Part shown: piece after piece, positions 21,584 to 33,114 of the stretch
How the letters are laid out: every line of letters begins with the position of its first letter
How positions within the stretch are numbered: the stretch's first letter is position 1
Assembly: GCA_002964805.2 (NCBI GenBank)
Contig: PUDQ02000066.1
Span: 248,001 to 312,000 of the forward strand
Length of the DNA: 64,000 bases
Reading direction: 5' to 3'
From: Trametes villosa
Taxonomy: Eukaryota > Basidiomycota > Agaricomycetes > Polyporales > Polyporaceae
The notes under the pieces: model-generated
Seen by the model: only the letters and a program-made list of their open reading frames with translations
What the model was told of the DNA's origin: nothing
The model's database searches: none
Made by a program: the position numbers and the translations under genes

Positions 21584-23410
21584 ACCCGTAGGGCTCTCTC
21601 CCTCCTCCCGAATGCGCGTCGCATTGACCCTGGTTGCAGCCAGTGCTGTTACGGACTCGCCAAACGATTCACGCCCCGGCGGTGCTTGATCCTACGAGAG
21701 TCCTGGAGAGTTCACCGTTGAAACGCTCGTTGAGCGAGCGGGAACTGGATTTCTGACCCGTGGATGCGGTGAATCTGTGGTTAAAATAACGCATGAATGC
21801 TGATCTCCTGTTTCTTAATACTACTAGTAGCCTCGGGTCGCTTCAAGTTATCCTGATCTCGACTCCGTTCAAGGTGTTCAGCTTCCAAACTACCCCGCGC
21901 TGCGTCTGTTCCCCCTCTTCTACGCGCAATCCCACGTGGTTGCTCGCAGACCGGATACTGTCCTAGACGCACGACGAACCGCTTAGGCCTCGCGCGCATC
22001 GCAGCGTCTGCCGTGGCCGGGGTCGACTCACTGCCCGTGTCGATGTTGCAGCACCCTCTGTGGGTCGTCGTGTCCTCTGCTGTTCGTCCCACTCGTTTCT
22101 CACTGACGGCGGTCCGCACTGAACGTACAGGCGCCCTCGGAGACCAACGGCTTAGAGGGGCGCCGAGTGCCGCTGTGGCGGAGAGCTTCCTGGGAACGTG
22201 CCGCCGATCCGCACTTCCAAAAAGCGGCCCAAGAAGCCCCATCTTTAAACTTCGCGCTCTGCGGCGCCACCGCTCGCCGTGCCGACGCCCGCGACTCACT
22301 CGAGTCGAAGACCAATCCCTCCTGCTCGGTGCAGAGTGGTTCATACTGTCGTCCGCAACTTGCGCTAGCTCGCTCCTTTGCGGAAGGCTCTGAGCACCAT
22401 CGTGCGCTGCCGGCGGGCTGAGCTTCCCGGCGACGGTGATGAAAGCGATGGTAATGGATGCCACCCGAACCAATGGCCCGTCGTTGCCGCGGCCGCTCAC
22501 GTTCGAAGCTGAACGTGCCGAGTCTTGAACGTGCGCAGAGAAGCCATGGGGTGAGGACGATGTGCACGCGCAGACGCTGCTGCATGACAGGAACCCTCGG
22601 ACCTTTGGGTGTCGGGCGTCCGGACTGGCTACCTGCGGATCGATGGACGCCTGTCTGCGACTCAGAGGCGGAACCTATGGTTCGAGGGACCTGCGTATTC
22701 TTGGAACCTCCTTGACAGAGGTACCGAGAGTCTCCCATTTTGGTGTGTTAGGCGGGCGTTGTGTACCCGCCCGAGGCCGGCGAGGAAATGAACATCCGCG
22801 AGATGTCGGTATGTCACTGCTTTTTTGTACAAGGAAGTTCGCGCTGACGCTGAAGTGACAGGACGGCGAGTGTTCATCCAGAACCTCGGCGCATCGCATG
22901 ACTATGAAAGTGAGTCACTGTTCTAGTCTAGTACTTACATCGCCTCGGAAGGCTAAAACCTTTGACAGACAATCGCTTCTTCTCAGCGGCAGCATGCTTC
23001 TGTGCCGATACCCCCGCGTCAGGCATTGGCGAGTGCTATACTCGGCATCCGACGGAGACCAGACGAACAGCTGCGATCTCGAGGACCCAACTAAACAGGG
23101 CGGTAGGATTGCTGCTCCGACCCTCACATCCTGGGAATGTTGAAGCCCCAGCAGGGTCCTCGTGGCCGCTTCAGCGCCAAGTCCTCATTCCAACGGTTTG
23201 GTGACAGCGTCCGGCAGGCATAACGCATCTCCACCGCCGACGACGCGCTCTTCAAGTTCTCTCTCGTTGCCGCCCGACGTTTCCGTATAAATATTACGTC
23301 GTTTGTCCAACAGATACCCAGCAGCTCGACCAGCTACTCCAGCCCCTCGCTCACAGACCCGCAACCACCGCTACCAACCCTCTCTTTTCACCACCAAGCG
23401 CATATACACA
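21584..23410. other. Intergenic with TATA box for the secreted protein gene
   Basis: Open frames up to 239 codons occur on both strands (21781-22738) but none shows a recognisable motif or splicing, so no gene is called. TATAAATA at 23286-23293 lies about 125 bases before the ATG of the secreted protein gene. Confidence 0.5.
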
Positions 23411-23840
23411 ATGCAGTTCACCGCCTCCCTCGCCTCCCTCGCCACCGCACTCGTCCTCGCGCTCGCCACCCCGACGGTGCGCGCCGGGCTCACCGCCTTC
23501 AACGGCATCGCCTGCGACGGGTCCGTCGGGCTCGACGTCCCCTGCGACGGCTCGTGCCACTCCTTCGCCGGCCGGCACTCCTTCCGCGTGCGTACCCCCA
23601 CCCCCGCTCGTGTCGCTGTCCCCGCTATCCCCGCTATCTCGTGCGCTCGCTGACGATCTCCGATATCAGGTCGACGCAGGGTCGGGCGACCACTGCGTGA
23701 CGACGTTCGTCGACGCGGGCTGCCCGTCGCAGGGCGAGGCGTTCACGTTCACGGGCCAGGACGGCCAGTGCACGCACGTGAACACGGGCACGGGCATCCA
23801 GTCGTTCGTCTGCGCGGCGGGCAACAGTTGCCAGTTCTGA
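23411..23840 (+). CDS. Small secreted cysteine-rich protein
   Basis: Predicted 115 residues from two exons (23411-23587 and 23670-23840; intron GTGCGT...ATCAG, phase 0). The first 25 residues (MQFTASLASLATALVLALAT, then PTVRA) form a clear signal peptide ending at A-x-A-like VRA. The mature part has eight cysteines (GIACDG, DVPCDGSCHSF, DHCVTT, DAGCPS, DGQCTHV, FVCAAGNSCQF), enough for four disulfides. I do not recognise a named family. Small secreted cysteine-rich proteins in fungi act as effectors, toxins or wall proteins, but nothing here tells which. A strong TATA box lies upstream. Confidence 0.75.
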
Positions 23841-24321
23841 GCGGAGTCGGGATCCCGCCGTCCGGGCGGTTTTTGGACGAGTGTATGTTACCGAAGGCGA
23901 GCTTGAGGTATGTGCCATATTGTCTGCTAGGCGGAAGCTGACTTTTAACTCACGACAGTTCTAGGTACTATCGAAAAAAGGAGGAAAACCAATGTAGAAC
24001 ATGACGACTGAGAAACTGACCTCGGGCTATACGCCTGTACAATGATAGTGATTATTCGATGACCTAGCTTCTGTTACCAGCCGAGATATTGCACCGGTGC
24101 GCGATTCGTAAGAGATCTCGTCAATCGAGTTCCTACCGATAGAGCGGTCTAAAGTTAAACGTTCAGTGAAGACACCGTTATAAAAGTGTGTGATTTATGA
24201 TACACGGCTACCCTCTCACCAGTATGTATGAATAGTTCGCGGATCCTTTGGGTATCAACGTGAATTTTAGTGCAAAATACACAGGCTGAGTTGATACGAC
24301 TCGGACCTGACGGCGACATCA
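23841..24321. other. AT-richer intergenic stretch
   Basis: Lower GC than the surroundings; no gene, repeat or motif recognised. Contains the 3' end of the secreted protein gene. Confidence 0.4.
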
Positions 24322-24620
24322 TTACGACATGCTAGAGCTTTGGCTAGAGCTATTCCCAGCATTTGACAGCCGGCTCTTCTGCACCGTGGTCGTGCCGCTG
24401 CGAGAAGCTCCCGAGCCTAGAGAGGAGCGCTGGGTCTCGCTGGGGTTCTGCGGCGAGCCGTCGGGCGCGGGCGCGGGCGGGAGCGTCTCCGCGCGCTGAT
24501 CGTGGAATTGCTGGTTGATATTCGACGTAGTGCTGACGAGCCGCACGGAAAAGTTCAAGGTGCTCTCGTCCTCATAGTTGAGACTCTCGTGAACATGGCG
24601 AGGCTGGTGAAAGTAGTAGA
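24322..24620 (-). pseudogene. Relic of an A1 aspartic protease (C-terminal end only)
   Basis: On the minus strand an open stretch reads LNYEDEST, then VRLVSTTSNINQQF, LPPAPAPDGSPQNP and SGTTTVQKSRLSNAGN. These correspond in order to FNYGDENTNPF, VQLVSTTPDINQAQ, LPPAPAPSD and GTTTAQNSQPSKHGNG of the intact proteases at 27851 and 51690. Just before it the DNA CTGCGGAACG matches the exon encoding LRNVYAS. No catalytic domain can be found further upstream on that strand (24620-25200), and the GPI-type hydrophobic end is missing. It is a truncated copy, not a gene. Confidence 0.75.
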
Positions 24621-25577
24621 GACGAAAGATGCAGACTCCGTTCCGCAGACTTCGCTGTCACGTGCATGAGCGGGCGGACGCGCCGTGGGGCCTCGGCTAG
24701 TCGTCGTTCGGTTCTCCACCTTGCCCTCCGCCAGAATTGATGCTCATGACAAACGAACCGTGCTGGGGCTACGGCTCGTTATTGCGACGGACGACTGCGG
24801 CTATGGATCTTGATTAGGTGAGTAGCGCCCGCACCTGAGGTCCCTGCACTCAAACAACGGGCCATAGATCGTCACATTGTGTGCCTCAGGCTGAGGGCTA
24901 CTGCCAACAATCACTTATGTCTCGCACCTTGACCCACTTTTGCGACAGGGCAGCTCCTGAGCAGAGCATAGTAACCCATAGCATCCTTTTTTCGGTAGTC
25001 GTCGCCTGCTGTGTCCGGCGCGGATCGTCTTGCGCGGTTCGCGACTTCGAGCTCGGAAGGCTCAACTATCGGCGGCACAGATTCGACCCTGTGCATACAA
25101 CGTCGGCAGGACACTTCTGCGGTGGAGACCCTTGACGGAGGCGCGCGGAGGACACGGTCTCCGCGTAGCCTTGAATGCGTTCGGACCTGCGGAAGTTCAC
25201 TAGTAAGGTGTGCTGACCCAGTCCGCCGGTCGTCCTGCTCGTATCGATTCCTGGCGGGACCGCGAGCGGGATGGTGATGTCCCGGGGCTGCTGCGACCGC
25301 TTGTCAGCAGCGACACACACGTCAGCACAGTCGACATGCATATCTGCGAACAACTCGTAATGCTGCAGGAACAAGGCAGAATGTCGCGGTAACGCCGCCT
25401 CGAAGCCGGGGAATGGCCCTGGAGCGCATCGCTTTCCAGGGGGGGCGCCCTATATGGACTCATGGTCGCCCCAACAACCTACGCTTGCTATGGTATACAT
25501 ACCCAGCCCGGACCCGGAGCATTCATAGAAAGCAACGCCCTTTTCCCGCATCCTCAGCAGTAACCACCTCCACAGAC
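24621..25577. other. Intergenic before the glycosyltransferase gene
   Basis: No gene supported. A possible TATA-like GGTATACATACCC lies at 25491-25503, about 80 bases before the ATG at 25578. Confidence 0.4.
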
Positions 25578-27694
25578 ATGGCCGACCCCGTCCTGAAGCA
25601 CATCGTGGTGTTCGCATACCAAGCCTGGGGTACGTTCTTCCTTAGGCTACACCATACTCGGGCACTGAAACTTTTGCCTACGTGTATCCAGGTCACTCGC
25701 GTCCCCTGACAATCCTCGTCTCGCGGCTTGTGAGGCTGCACCCCGTTCAAATGACCTTTATCTGCCATGACCCGCTATACGCACGCATCAACGCCGAGCT
25801 TGCGCGCGCCTTTGAACCGGGCGAGGAAGAATACGCCAAGCGGATCAGGCAAGTTGCGTTCAGATCCTCTCTCGCAGTCGAGCTGACGCGACGTGGGTCT
25901 GATTTTAGGGTTCTCACCGTCGGCCACGCTGACTTCTTCACCACCCCCGAGAGCGAGGCGAACTTCAAGGTCACCTGGGAGCATCTCGTTAAAGAGGAGC
26001 CCGTCACTTGCGTCAAGCATGGGAAGGTCTTCAGCGCGCTCCCGAAACCCCACGCGGTCATCATAGACGTCAGTGCAGGCTCGGTTCACGAGTCTCGAAT
26101 GCGGATGCCAATGTCGAGCAGATGTTTGCCGTGGCCTCGTTCAAGACCATCAAGGCTATCAGCGGCGACTCCGTCAAGGTCTTCGTGTGGCACTCGGCGG
26201 CCACCTACGAGCTGTTCTGGTTCTGGGGCCCCGAGAAGCTCGGCGGTAAGGGTAACATCCGCCTGAAGGCAGAGGAGGAGGCCCGGCGCACCGGGGCGCC
26301 GTACAACCAGGTATCCACCAAGGTACATTCCGCTTCTGTCTATGCGGATCGCAGCGGGCTGAAATGTCTGGGGTCAGGTGACGTTGGCGTTAGACGGCAA
26401 CGTCGTGCGCGTGCCTGCGCTTCCCCCGATGTACGACTACGAATACTATCCGCAGGAGGTATGCCCGCCCGCCCGTCGCTCCTGAAAATCAACCCATTTA
26501 CCAGACACTATCTTTCAGCCCGAGATCCCTGAGGCCTTCCTCGTTGGTGTGATCCTTCACGTTCACGAGTGCGTCTTTCATAGGTGGCAGAGATTACACC
26601 TGCTAGCAGTATTGACGTACATTTGACAGGATGTTCGAAGGCAGCGACGGTGTCCTTCTCTACAGCTCTGAGGCCTTCCAGCCGGAGAGTATCGCGGCGG
26701 TGAAGGCGTGGTATGCGGAGACTGGCCGCGCGGCGTATGTCACTGGACCGCTCCTCCCGACCGGGTCCCAGGCTTCCAAGGAGAAGAGCACATCGGCGGA
26801 TGCAGAGGAGATCCAGAACCTGCTCGACGCTACGTTCGAGACGTCAGGCGAGTACTCCCTCATCTACGTACGTATGATTTTACTCGGTGCAGTAAGCGAG
26901 TCTCACATAGAGTCTAGATATCCTTCGGCTCCATGCTGTGGCCGCACAAGCATCCCGAGAAGCTGTGGGCTGTGTTGGAGGTGATCATGGAGCTTGGTAT
27001 ACCTTTTGTGAGTACGCGCGCTGCCGGCCGGTAGTCCCGGCGTTAACGATTACTTTGGTAGATCTTGAGCAAGGCATCCCCCTTCGCCGCCATCCCAGAC
27101 GATATCCAGGTGAAGGTGAAGGCGTACGGTAAGGCTGTCGTCTCCGCCTGGACACCCCAGCAAACGATCCTCAACCACCCGGTGCGCCCTCATCTTTCTT
27201 GCCCTGTTATGAGGTCTTGCTTACCAGATACACGCAGGCCACCGGGTGGTTCCTCGCGCACGGGGGAAACAACGGCGTGCTAGAAGCGGTTCACGCTGGC
27301 GTTCCCCAGTCAGTGCATCCAAGTCCTCAGGGGGACGACGCACAGACCGTCCGAGTGTTGCTGACACCCTCACAGGATCCTGTGGCCGTTTGTCGGCGAC
27401 CAGCCGCTGAACGCGGTCCACATGGCCGACACGCTCCAGATCGCCTACGAGCTCCTCGAAGTGCGCACGGGCACCGAGACCGGCCTGCGCACGATATTCC
27501 GGAACGGCAGGACGCCGGTGGGCACGCTCGACGCGCTGAAGGCGGAGGTGCGCGACGTGCTCGGGAAGGCGTTCGGCGAGGATGGCGCGCGGAAGCGGGA
27601 GCGGCTGCTCGCCCTGCGCGAGCGCGTCAGAGGCGGATGGGCGGAGGACGGCGCGTCACGGAGGGACGTCACTGCGTTCTTGCAAAGCCTGTGA
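25578..27694 (+). CDS. UDP-glycosyltransferase (GT1 family)
   Basis: Transfers a sugar from a UDP-sugar to a small acceptor. About ten exons starting MADPVLKHIVVFAYQAWG (25578), then GHSRPLTILVSRLV, the usual N-terminal acceptor-domain opening with the catalytic His in GHSRP. The C-terminal donor domain has ISFGSMLWPHKHPEKLWAVL, VSAWTPQQTILNHP, ATGWFLAHGGNNGVLEAVHA and ILWPFVGDQPLNAVHM, which together form the signature motif (W-x-P-Q ... H-x-G-x-N ... E ... GVP ... P ... DQ-x-N). The usual H-C-G is H-G-G here. It stops at 27692-27694 after RRDVTAFLQSL. All exon joins that I checked keep frame. It lies between the aspartic protease relic and the tandem proteases. Acceptor unknown. Confidence 0.85.
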
Positions 27695-27850
27695 TCTGTG
27701 TAGTGCAGTGCATGCCGACGGTGTACTACTAGTGGTGTGAGCGACGAGCCTGACCCCATGCGCAGTGCTTTTGCGGCTAGTTGCTTGTTGTACATATGTA
27801 CACAGCAATGCATTCAGATTATACGTAGAAAACAGGAGTCAACGATATCA
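27695..27850. other. Short spacer between convergent genes
   Basis: Holds the two 3' ends; nothing else seen. Confidence 0.4.
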
Positions 27851-29653
27851 TTACAACATAAATACACCTGAAAGCAAAGCCACAACACCGAGGACCCCCG
27901 CACCGACAGAGCCGTCCCTGCTAGCGCCGTTCCCAGGCTTCGAAGGCTGACTGTTCTGCGCCGTAGATGTACCAGAGGCCCCCGAGCTCGAAGAGCTCTG
28001 CGTCGGGCTCGAGGTCGGCGACGAGCCGGAGCCAGGCTGAGACGACCCGGGGCTACCGCTCGAACCGTTCGCGGCCTGCTGCTGGCCCTCCTTGTTGGCG
28101 ACGTCGGACGGCGCGGGGGCGGGCGGGAGCTTGGCGAGCGTCGCCGTGCGCGCCTCCTGGAACTCCTGCTGTGCCTGGTTGATGTCCGGCGTCGTGCTGA
28201 CGAGCTGCACGAAGGGGTTCGTGTTCTCGTCCCCATAGTTGAAGCTACGGCGAATGTCAGGCCGATGCGACAAAGGAGTGTTACTAAATGGCTCACGAGG
28301 AGTAGACGTTCCGCAGGAACGCGTCACCGAGAATGAGGTCGAAGCCCACGAACTCGGCAGGGTCGAGCGTAAGGTATTGGAAGGTGTTGATGCAGATGGT
28401 GATGTTCGTGTTCGGGTCGGGGCCCAGGGGTCCAGCGACGGGGAAGGTGAGGTCCAAGGGGTGAACGAAGAACTCCTCGCCGCTACGAGACAAATTTTAG
28501 CGGCGAAACAACCGAAGGTGAATGGAGCGTACCCGAAGACGAAAGAAAGCTCCACGCCGCTGGAGTTGCAGGGCACAACCCAGAGGCTCTGGTTCTTGTC
28601 GAACACAGCACCCTCGATAGTCGAGTAGATGGCATCAACAGCCGGAGGAGGGAGCGGCGGGAACGAGAAGCCGGTGTCGAGGACGGCCGCGACCTTCCCG
28701 TCTGGAACGCCCTGAATGCGCGACTGGTTGAACTGGAAGGGCTTCCCGTTGATGTTCATCGCGTCGAGGGTCACGCTCCAGTGGTCCCCGCTGACGCTTG
28801 TGAGCTGCGGCGCGTCCGCAACCTGCTGGAAGTTATCGTTGTGGTCGCCGATGAGGAAGATGCCCTGGGCCGGGTCGCCGAGCCCATCTGCCCGACCAAG
28901 CGCGACGTCGAAGCTCCTCGGGAGGTCGGGCCGTTGAGAGAAGAGTGCGGGCATCGGCGTGTTGCCCAGCTGCGCTGCGACGTCGTCGCCGAACGCTTTG
29001 CTGAGTGCCCCGATGACGGCGGAGGGCGCGTTAAAGCTCATGCCGATGATGCCATCCCCAGTGGGGCCAAGATCTTGTGTTTGGGTGGCATCAAAGAAAG
29101 CTTGAAATCGGTAAGAATGAGATGTCGGCATGCAATACGGCATATGTGAGCGGACGGGAGAGGTGCTCACCCTGGTTCGAGACAACAAAGTCCCCGAGCT
29201 GTAGGACTGCGAAGTTGATGTTGCCTATGGCCTGCCCTTTTCCGAAAGCTTCCCCGGTTTGAATGGTCGTCGAGTTCGTCAAGTTGATGTCTCGTCCCTG
29301 ACGGATTACGACAAGGTCGGACGAGCCCGTGTCGAGGTTCACAGTCAAGTCTGGAGAGTGCGAACGTCAATGTCGGCGCGAAGGAGTAACGGAAAACGCT
29401 CCGTACTAAGTCCGCCCAAGGTGATATCGGTGAAGTACTGGGCGATCAGTTAGCATAAACAGATCCGACAAAAATATCGGAACCATACCCCGTTGTTGTC
29501 GGTGGTGGTCACACCACCGCTGGTGAGCGGTCCGTCCACAAACTTCACGCCACCATTTAGGAGGCTGACAGAAAAAGAGGCCGGCTTCGAGAGAACGGCG
29601 GGGAAGAAAGTGAAGAGACCGCCCACCAGGGGCACGAAAGAAAGGGACAGCAT
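27851..29653 (-). CDS. Pepsin-like aspartic protease (A1), GPI-anchor type, array copy 1
   Basis: A secreted acid protease. Start 29653: signal peptide (MLSLSFVPLVGGLFTFFPAV), then KFVDGPLTSGG, a tiny exon (YFTDITLGGL), and the first catalytic Asp in NLDTGSSDLVV. The main exon carries DGIIGMSFNAPS, TPMPALFSQRPDLPRSFDVA and the second catalytic Asp in AAVLDTGFSFPPLP. Later exons encode EEFFVHPLDLTFPVAG and DLILGDAFLRNVYSS, then NYGDENTNPFVQLVSTT. A Ser/Gly/Thr-rich stalk leads to a hydrophobic C-terminus (GAGVLGVVALLSGVFML), as in GPI-anchored yapsin-like proteases. Seven exons or so, in frame. Nearest relative in the window is the copy at 51690 with which it shares promoter sequence. Confidence 0.87.
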
Positions 29654-30676
29654 CCTCTAGGAAGAAAGAAAGGGAAGTCGTGAAGAGAGGAAGCGAAAGA
29701 GAATGTCGAGCTGGAGGTGCCGCCCGCCCCATCTTTATGCACCACGGCAAGCTGCGCAGGTCTTGGTGGATCGCCGGACGAAATGGATTGATCTCTGAGC
29801 CTTGCATGCGGCACCGTCCAACAATGGCGACGCTACGGAAGCACTTGCTGTGGACAGGATTTTGACGTGGGAGCGTGATAGCGCGTCCACTGACGCGTTG
29901 CTGGGTAGATCCGCTGCTGCTTCGTACCGGCACTAATGCGTACTCGGACTGGGTCAGCAGATGCTAAAGCGTTGATGGTCAGGCGGGTTGCGAAGCTGAC
30001 GGATTCTGCGTCCGGGTGCGTCTCTTCCGACTCGAGTTCGTTCGCAGGGACTCGAGCGATCGAGCTACACCCACTTGATGCAGCTGTGTACGGCACTATA
30101 GGCACCGTATACCACAAACGTTTGCAATTCGCCCTATACCCGACGGGCCAAGATGCAGAAGGTGAGAGACTTGAGTAGTGGAAGGAGTAGTCGTGAGATA
30201 CCAGCCTCCCACCAAGTGGTACTTCCACACAGTCGATTTTGTTCATCATTTTCTCCATGCACAGCTTGAACAAGAAATCTCCGAGCGAAGCGGAATTTGA
30301 GGTGGAATTAGACTGCGCTACGCGGTGTTTTCGATGCATTTGCATGTTTGAACGGATGTCGACGTGGTGGGATGTGGAAGAGCCCCACGAGCGCCTATTG
30401 ACGGTGGGATACACAATCCTCGTGGTGCGACGTGCTGCAACGGCGGGTGCGAGAGCCCCCAACACTGGGCTGAGCACGTACATATATGATACAACTCCGC
30501 GCAGTAGTACACTGCGCCAGGCATGGTAGATTCTCTGTGGTATTGTATAATCTTTCAAGCTGTCGGACGGCCCGAGTTCTTTTTGAGACAAAATGTACAA
30601 TGCCGTAGCTCGGGGTAGTTACCGAACGGACTCTACTGATACAGTACTTATTGTTGGCATGTCGCTTTTCGGTCCA
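29654..30676. other. Intergenic with conserved protease promoter
   Basis: Bases 29655-29875 on the minus strand match the region before the protease at 51690: CCTGTCCACAGCAAG, CATGCAAGGCTCAGAGAT, CGCAGCTTGCCGTGGTGCAT and the TATA-like GCATAAAGAT (29731-29740), followed by a CT-rich leader. The rest (to 30676) has long open frames without recognisable features. Confidence 0.6.
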
Positions 30677-32432
30677 CTAGAGCAACAGGAGTTGTGATAC
30701 CACCGCGACACATCCTAGAGCCAAGCATGCGACCACTCCAGAGCCAATTCTGAGAGTCCAGCCCTCGTTAGCCTTCCGCTGGATGGAGGCGGTGGATTGA
30801 GGTCCGAGATCATCCGAGAGTGTCGACGACTGGGACGCTTCCTTCTCTTTCTCGACGACGGCCGGATCGACGGTGGGAGGTAGCTTGGCGAGTAGCGCTG
30901 CGCGCTGCTGGTGGAACGACGCAATCGCGTCGCCGAGATTTGGCGTCGTTGTAATCATTTGTACGAAAGGCTTGTTGACCGTGTCGCCGTAGTTAAATCT
31001 GGCGCGCTAGCGTCAGAATTGAGCGTCCCGTCTGCGCAGATAGAATTGCTTACGATGCGTAAACGTTCCGTAAGAAGGCGTCGCCCAAGATCAGATCGAA
31101 CCCGACGAACTCCTGCGGGTCGAGGGTAAGGTACCGGAATGTGCTGACACAGACGGTGACGTTCTGGTCGGGATCGATGTCTAGCCCTAAGGGCCCGGCA
31201 ATGGGTATGGTGAGGTCGAGGGGGTGTACGAAGAACTCCTCGTTTCTGTGACCGGGAATACGAGTGTCAGCAATCAAAGATGAACGTTAAATAGTGGTAG
31301 GAGACGTACGCGAACACGAAGGACACGTTTGTCGTCCCATTGCAAGGCACAAACCAGAGTTCGGTGCTCGCGTCAAATGCTGCGCCAGGTATAGAGGAGT
31401 ATATCGCATCGACGGCAGGCGCCGGCAGAGGCGGAAAGGCGAAACCGGTATCGAGGGAGGCAGCGACCTTGCCGTTAGGAACGCCCAGGATGCGGGATGT
31501 GTTGAACCTAAACGGCTTGCCGTTGATGTTCATGGCGTCCATGACTACGCTCCAGTGATCCGTGCTGACGCTGGGCAGCTGCGGTGCCGCGGAAACCTGC
31601 GCGAAGTTGTCGTCGTGCTGTCCGATGAGGAACGTGCCTCGCGCGAAGTCGTCGAGCCCGTCCGTCCTCCCTAGCTGTACATCGAAGCTCGTAGGTAGGT
31701 CGGGTTGCTGGGCAAAGAGCTCGGGCATCGGCGTATTCCCAAACTGCTGAGCCGCGTCGGGGCCGAACGCCTGCGCGATTGCGTTCTGGATACGTGATGG
31801 GGCGTTGAAGCTCATGCCAAGAAAGCCGTCGCTTGATACCCCGAGGTCTTGTATGACCTTCGCATCCAGGAAGGCTGTGGGGGTGAACGAAAATTAGCGC
31901 AGCTGGAACTCGGACCCGACTCAGTAACATGCCTTGAGAATGAATGGTGACATCGCCTAGCTGAACGTCAGCAAACGCGATGGTGCCGTTAACGGCGCCC
32001 TTTCCATATGCCTCTTCGATTTGGAGGGTAGTAGAGTTTGTTAAGTTGATGTCGCGTCCCTGGCGTAGCACGAACAGGTCCGAAGAACCGGTGTCTAGGA
32101 TGACAGATATATCTTCAGACAAGGTGAGTTACCGGACTTTCAAGAACTCGTTTGTGGTCACTCACTCAGCCCTCCCACGAGGATGTCTGTGAAGTACTGG
32201 AGTGCACGAGGGAGTCAGTAAGAGAGATCATTACCCACAGGTCATATGAACGCACCGCTGTGTCGTCAGAGGTGAATACCCCGACGTTACTCGAGAGTGA
32301 ACCAGTAACGAACTTCACGCCGCTCCCGCGGATTGTAACCGCTAAGGACATCGGTTTACACAGAACTGGTCGAAGAAGCAGCACGATCGACAAGAGACTG
32401 CCCACCGGGGACATGAAACAAGAAGCTAACAT
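30677..32432 (-). CDS. Pepsin-like aspartic protease (A1), GPI-anchor type, array copy 2
   Basis: Same architecture as its neighbours. The ATG at 32432 (MLASCFMSPVGSLLSIVLLL) was chosen because it aligns with MLSLSFVPLVGG of copy 1; longer in-frame starts upstream would spoil the signal peptide. First catalytic Asp: SVILDTGSSDLFVLRQG. Second: AASLDTGFAFPPLP in the exon that starts with DAKVIQDLGV and includes LGMSFNAPSRIQNAIAQAFG. Next exons give NEEFFVHPLDLTIPIAG and DLILGDAFLRNVYAS, then RFNYGDTVNKPFVQMITTTP. The stalk is shorter and the end is hydrophobic (GSGVVACLALGCVAVVSQLL). Several exons, all in frame. It does not share obvious promoter sequence with copies 1 and 4. Confidence 0.85.
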
Positions 32433-33114
32433 CCTGCAAGAAGACGCGAGACGCGCAAGGAGCCTGACGGACGAGTAGGACGCGACCAGAGCGACGTTCT
32501 GACTCGGGGACGACAACATATAGCTGACATTAGTGTATAAACGCTTGTCGCGGCGAGCTAATTGCGTCCATAGGCGAGCACACTGCTACGCTGCGGGGAG
32601 CACTGGCAGGCCTGCGATGCAAGTAAGGAAGAGCGACTGTGGCCACCGACCTCGGTGAAGTGGGAGAACCGTATAGCTTCCGCTCAGCTCGGGGGTAGCG
32701 GACAGCCAATGGGGAGAGGATCGGTGGCGGCGTTGCATCCAGCAGGTTCCCAACCACGATACTGCGTCGCTACAACTCAAACGCTGTCAGCTTATATCGT
32801 CCTTTGATTGATACATACCTCGAACAGGTACGCCTGTGCCCCGCCTTGCCGTGCGCGAAAACGCCGGTAGGCGCAGCTGATGGTACGTCAACCCTGAGAA
32901 CCACCGTCTACTCGAAGGAAAGAAACATCAGCACGTTTTCAGCCACGAGTTCGACGATACATAGCTATTCACGCTAGAACAAGGCGCAGAGATGGAGAAG
33001 ACTGTCATGCGGGTGCGAGGCTCTCGGAGGGCTTAGCTGTAACGAGCGTGCTTGTCAACCATGGCTGTCCTGATATAAGTTATAAATAAAGCACGGGACT
33101 TCCACGACAGTCCA
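32433..33114. other. Intergenic between tandem proteases
   Basis: Promoter region of array copy 2 (a TATA-like GTTTATACAC on the minus strand near 32535-32544) and 3' end of copy 3. Nothing else recognised. Confidence 0.4.

Noticed and set aside
21781..22738. 239- and 212-codon minus-strand open frames
   Set aside because: Overlapping frames in GC-rich DNA, with no signal peptide, domain, splice structure or paralogue.
29833..30600. 255-codon open frame on the minus strand
   Set aside because: It overlaps the conserved promoter of the protease at 27851 and has no motif, codon-usage support or homologue in the window.
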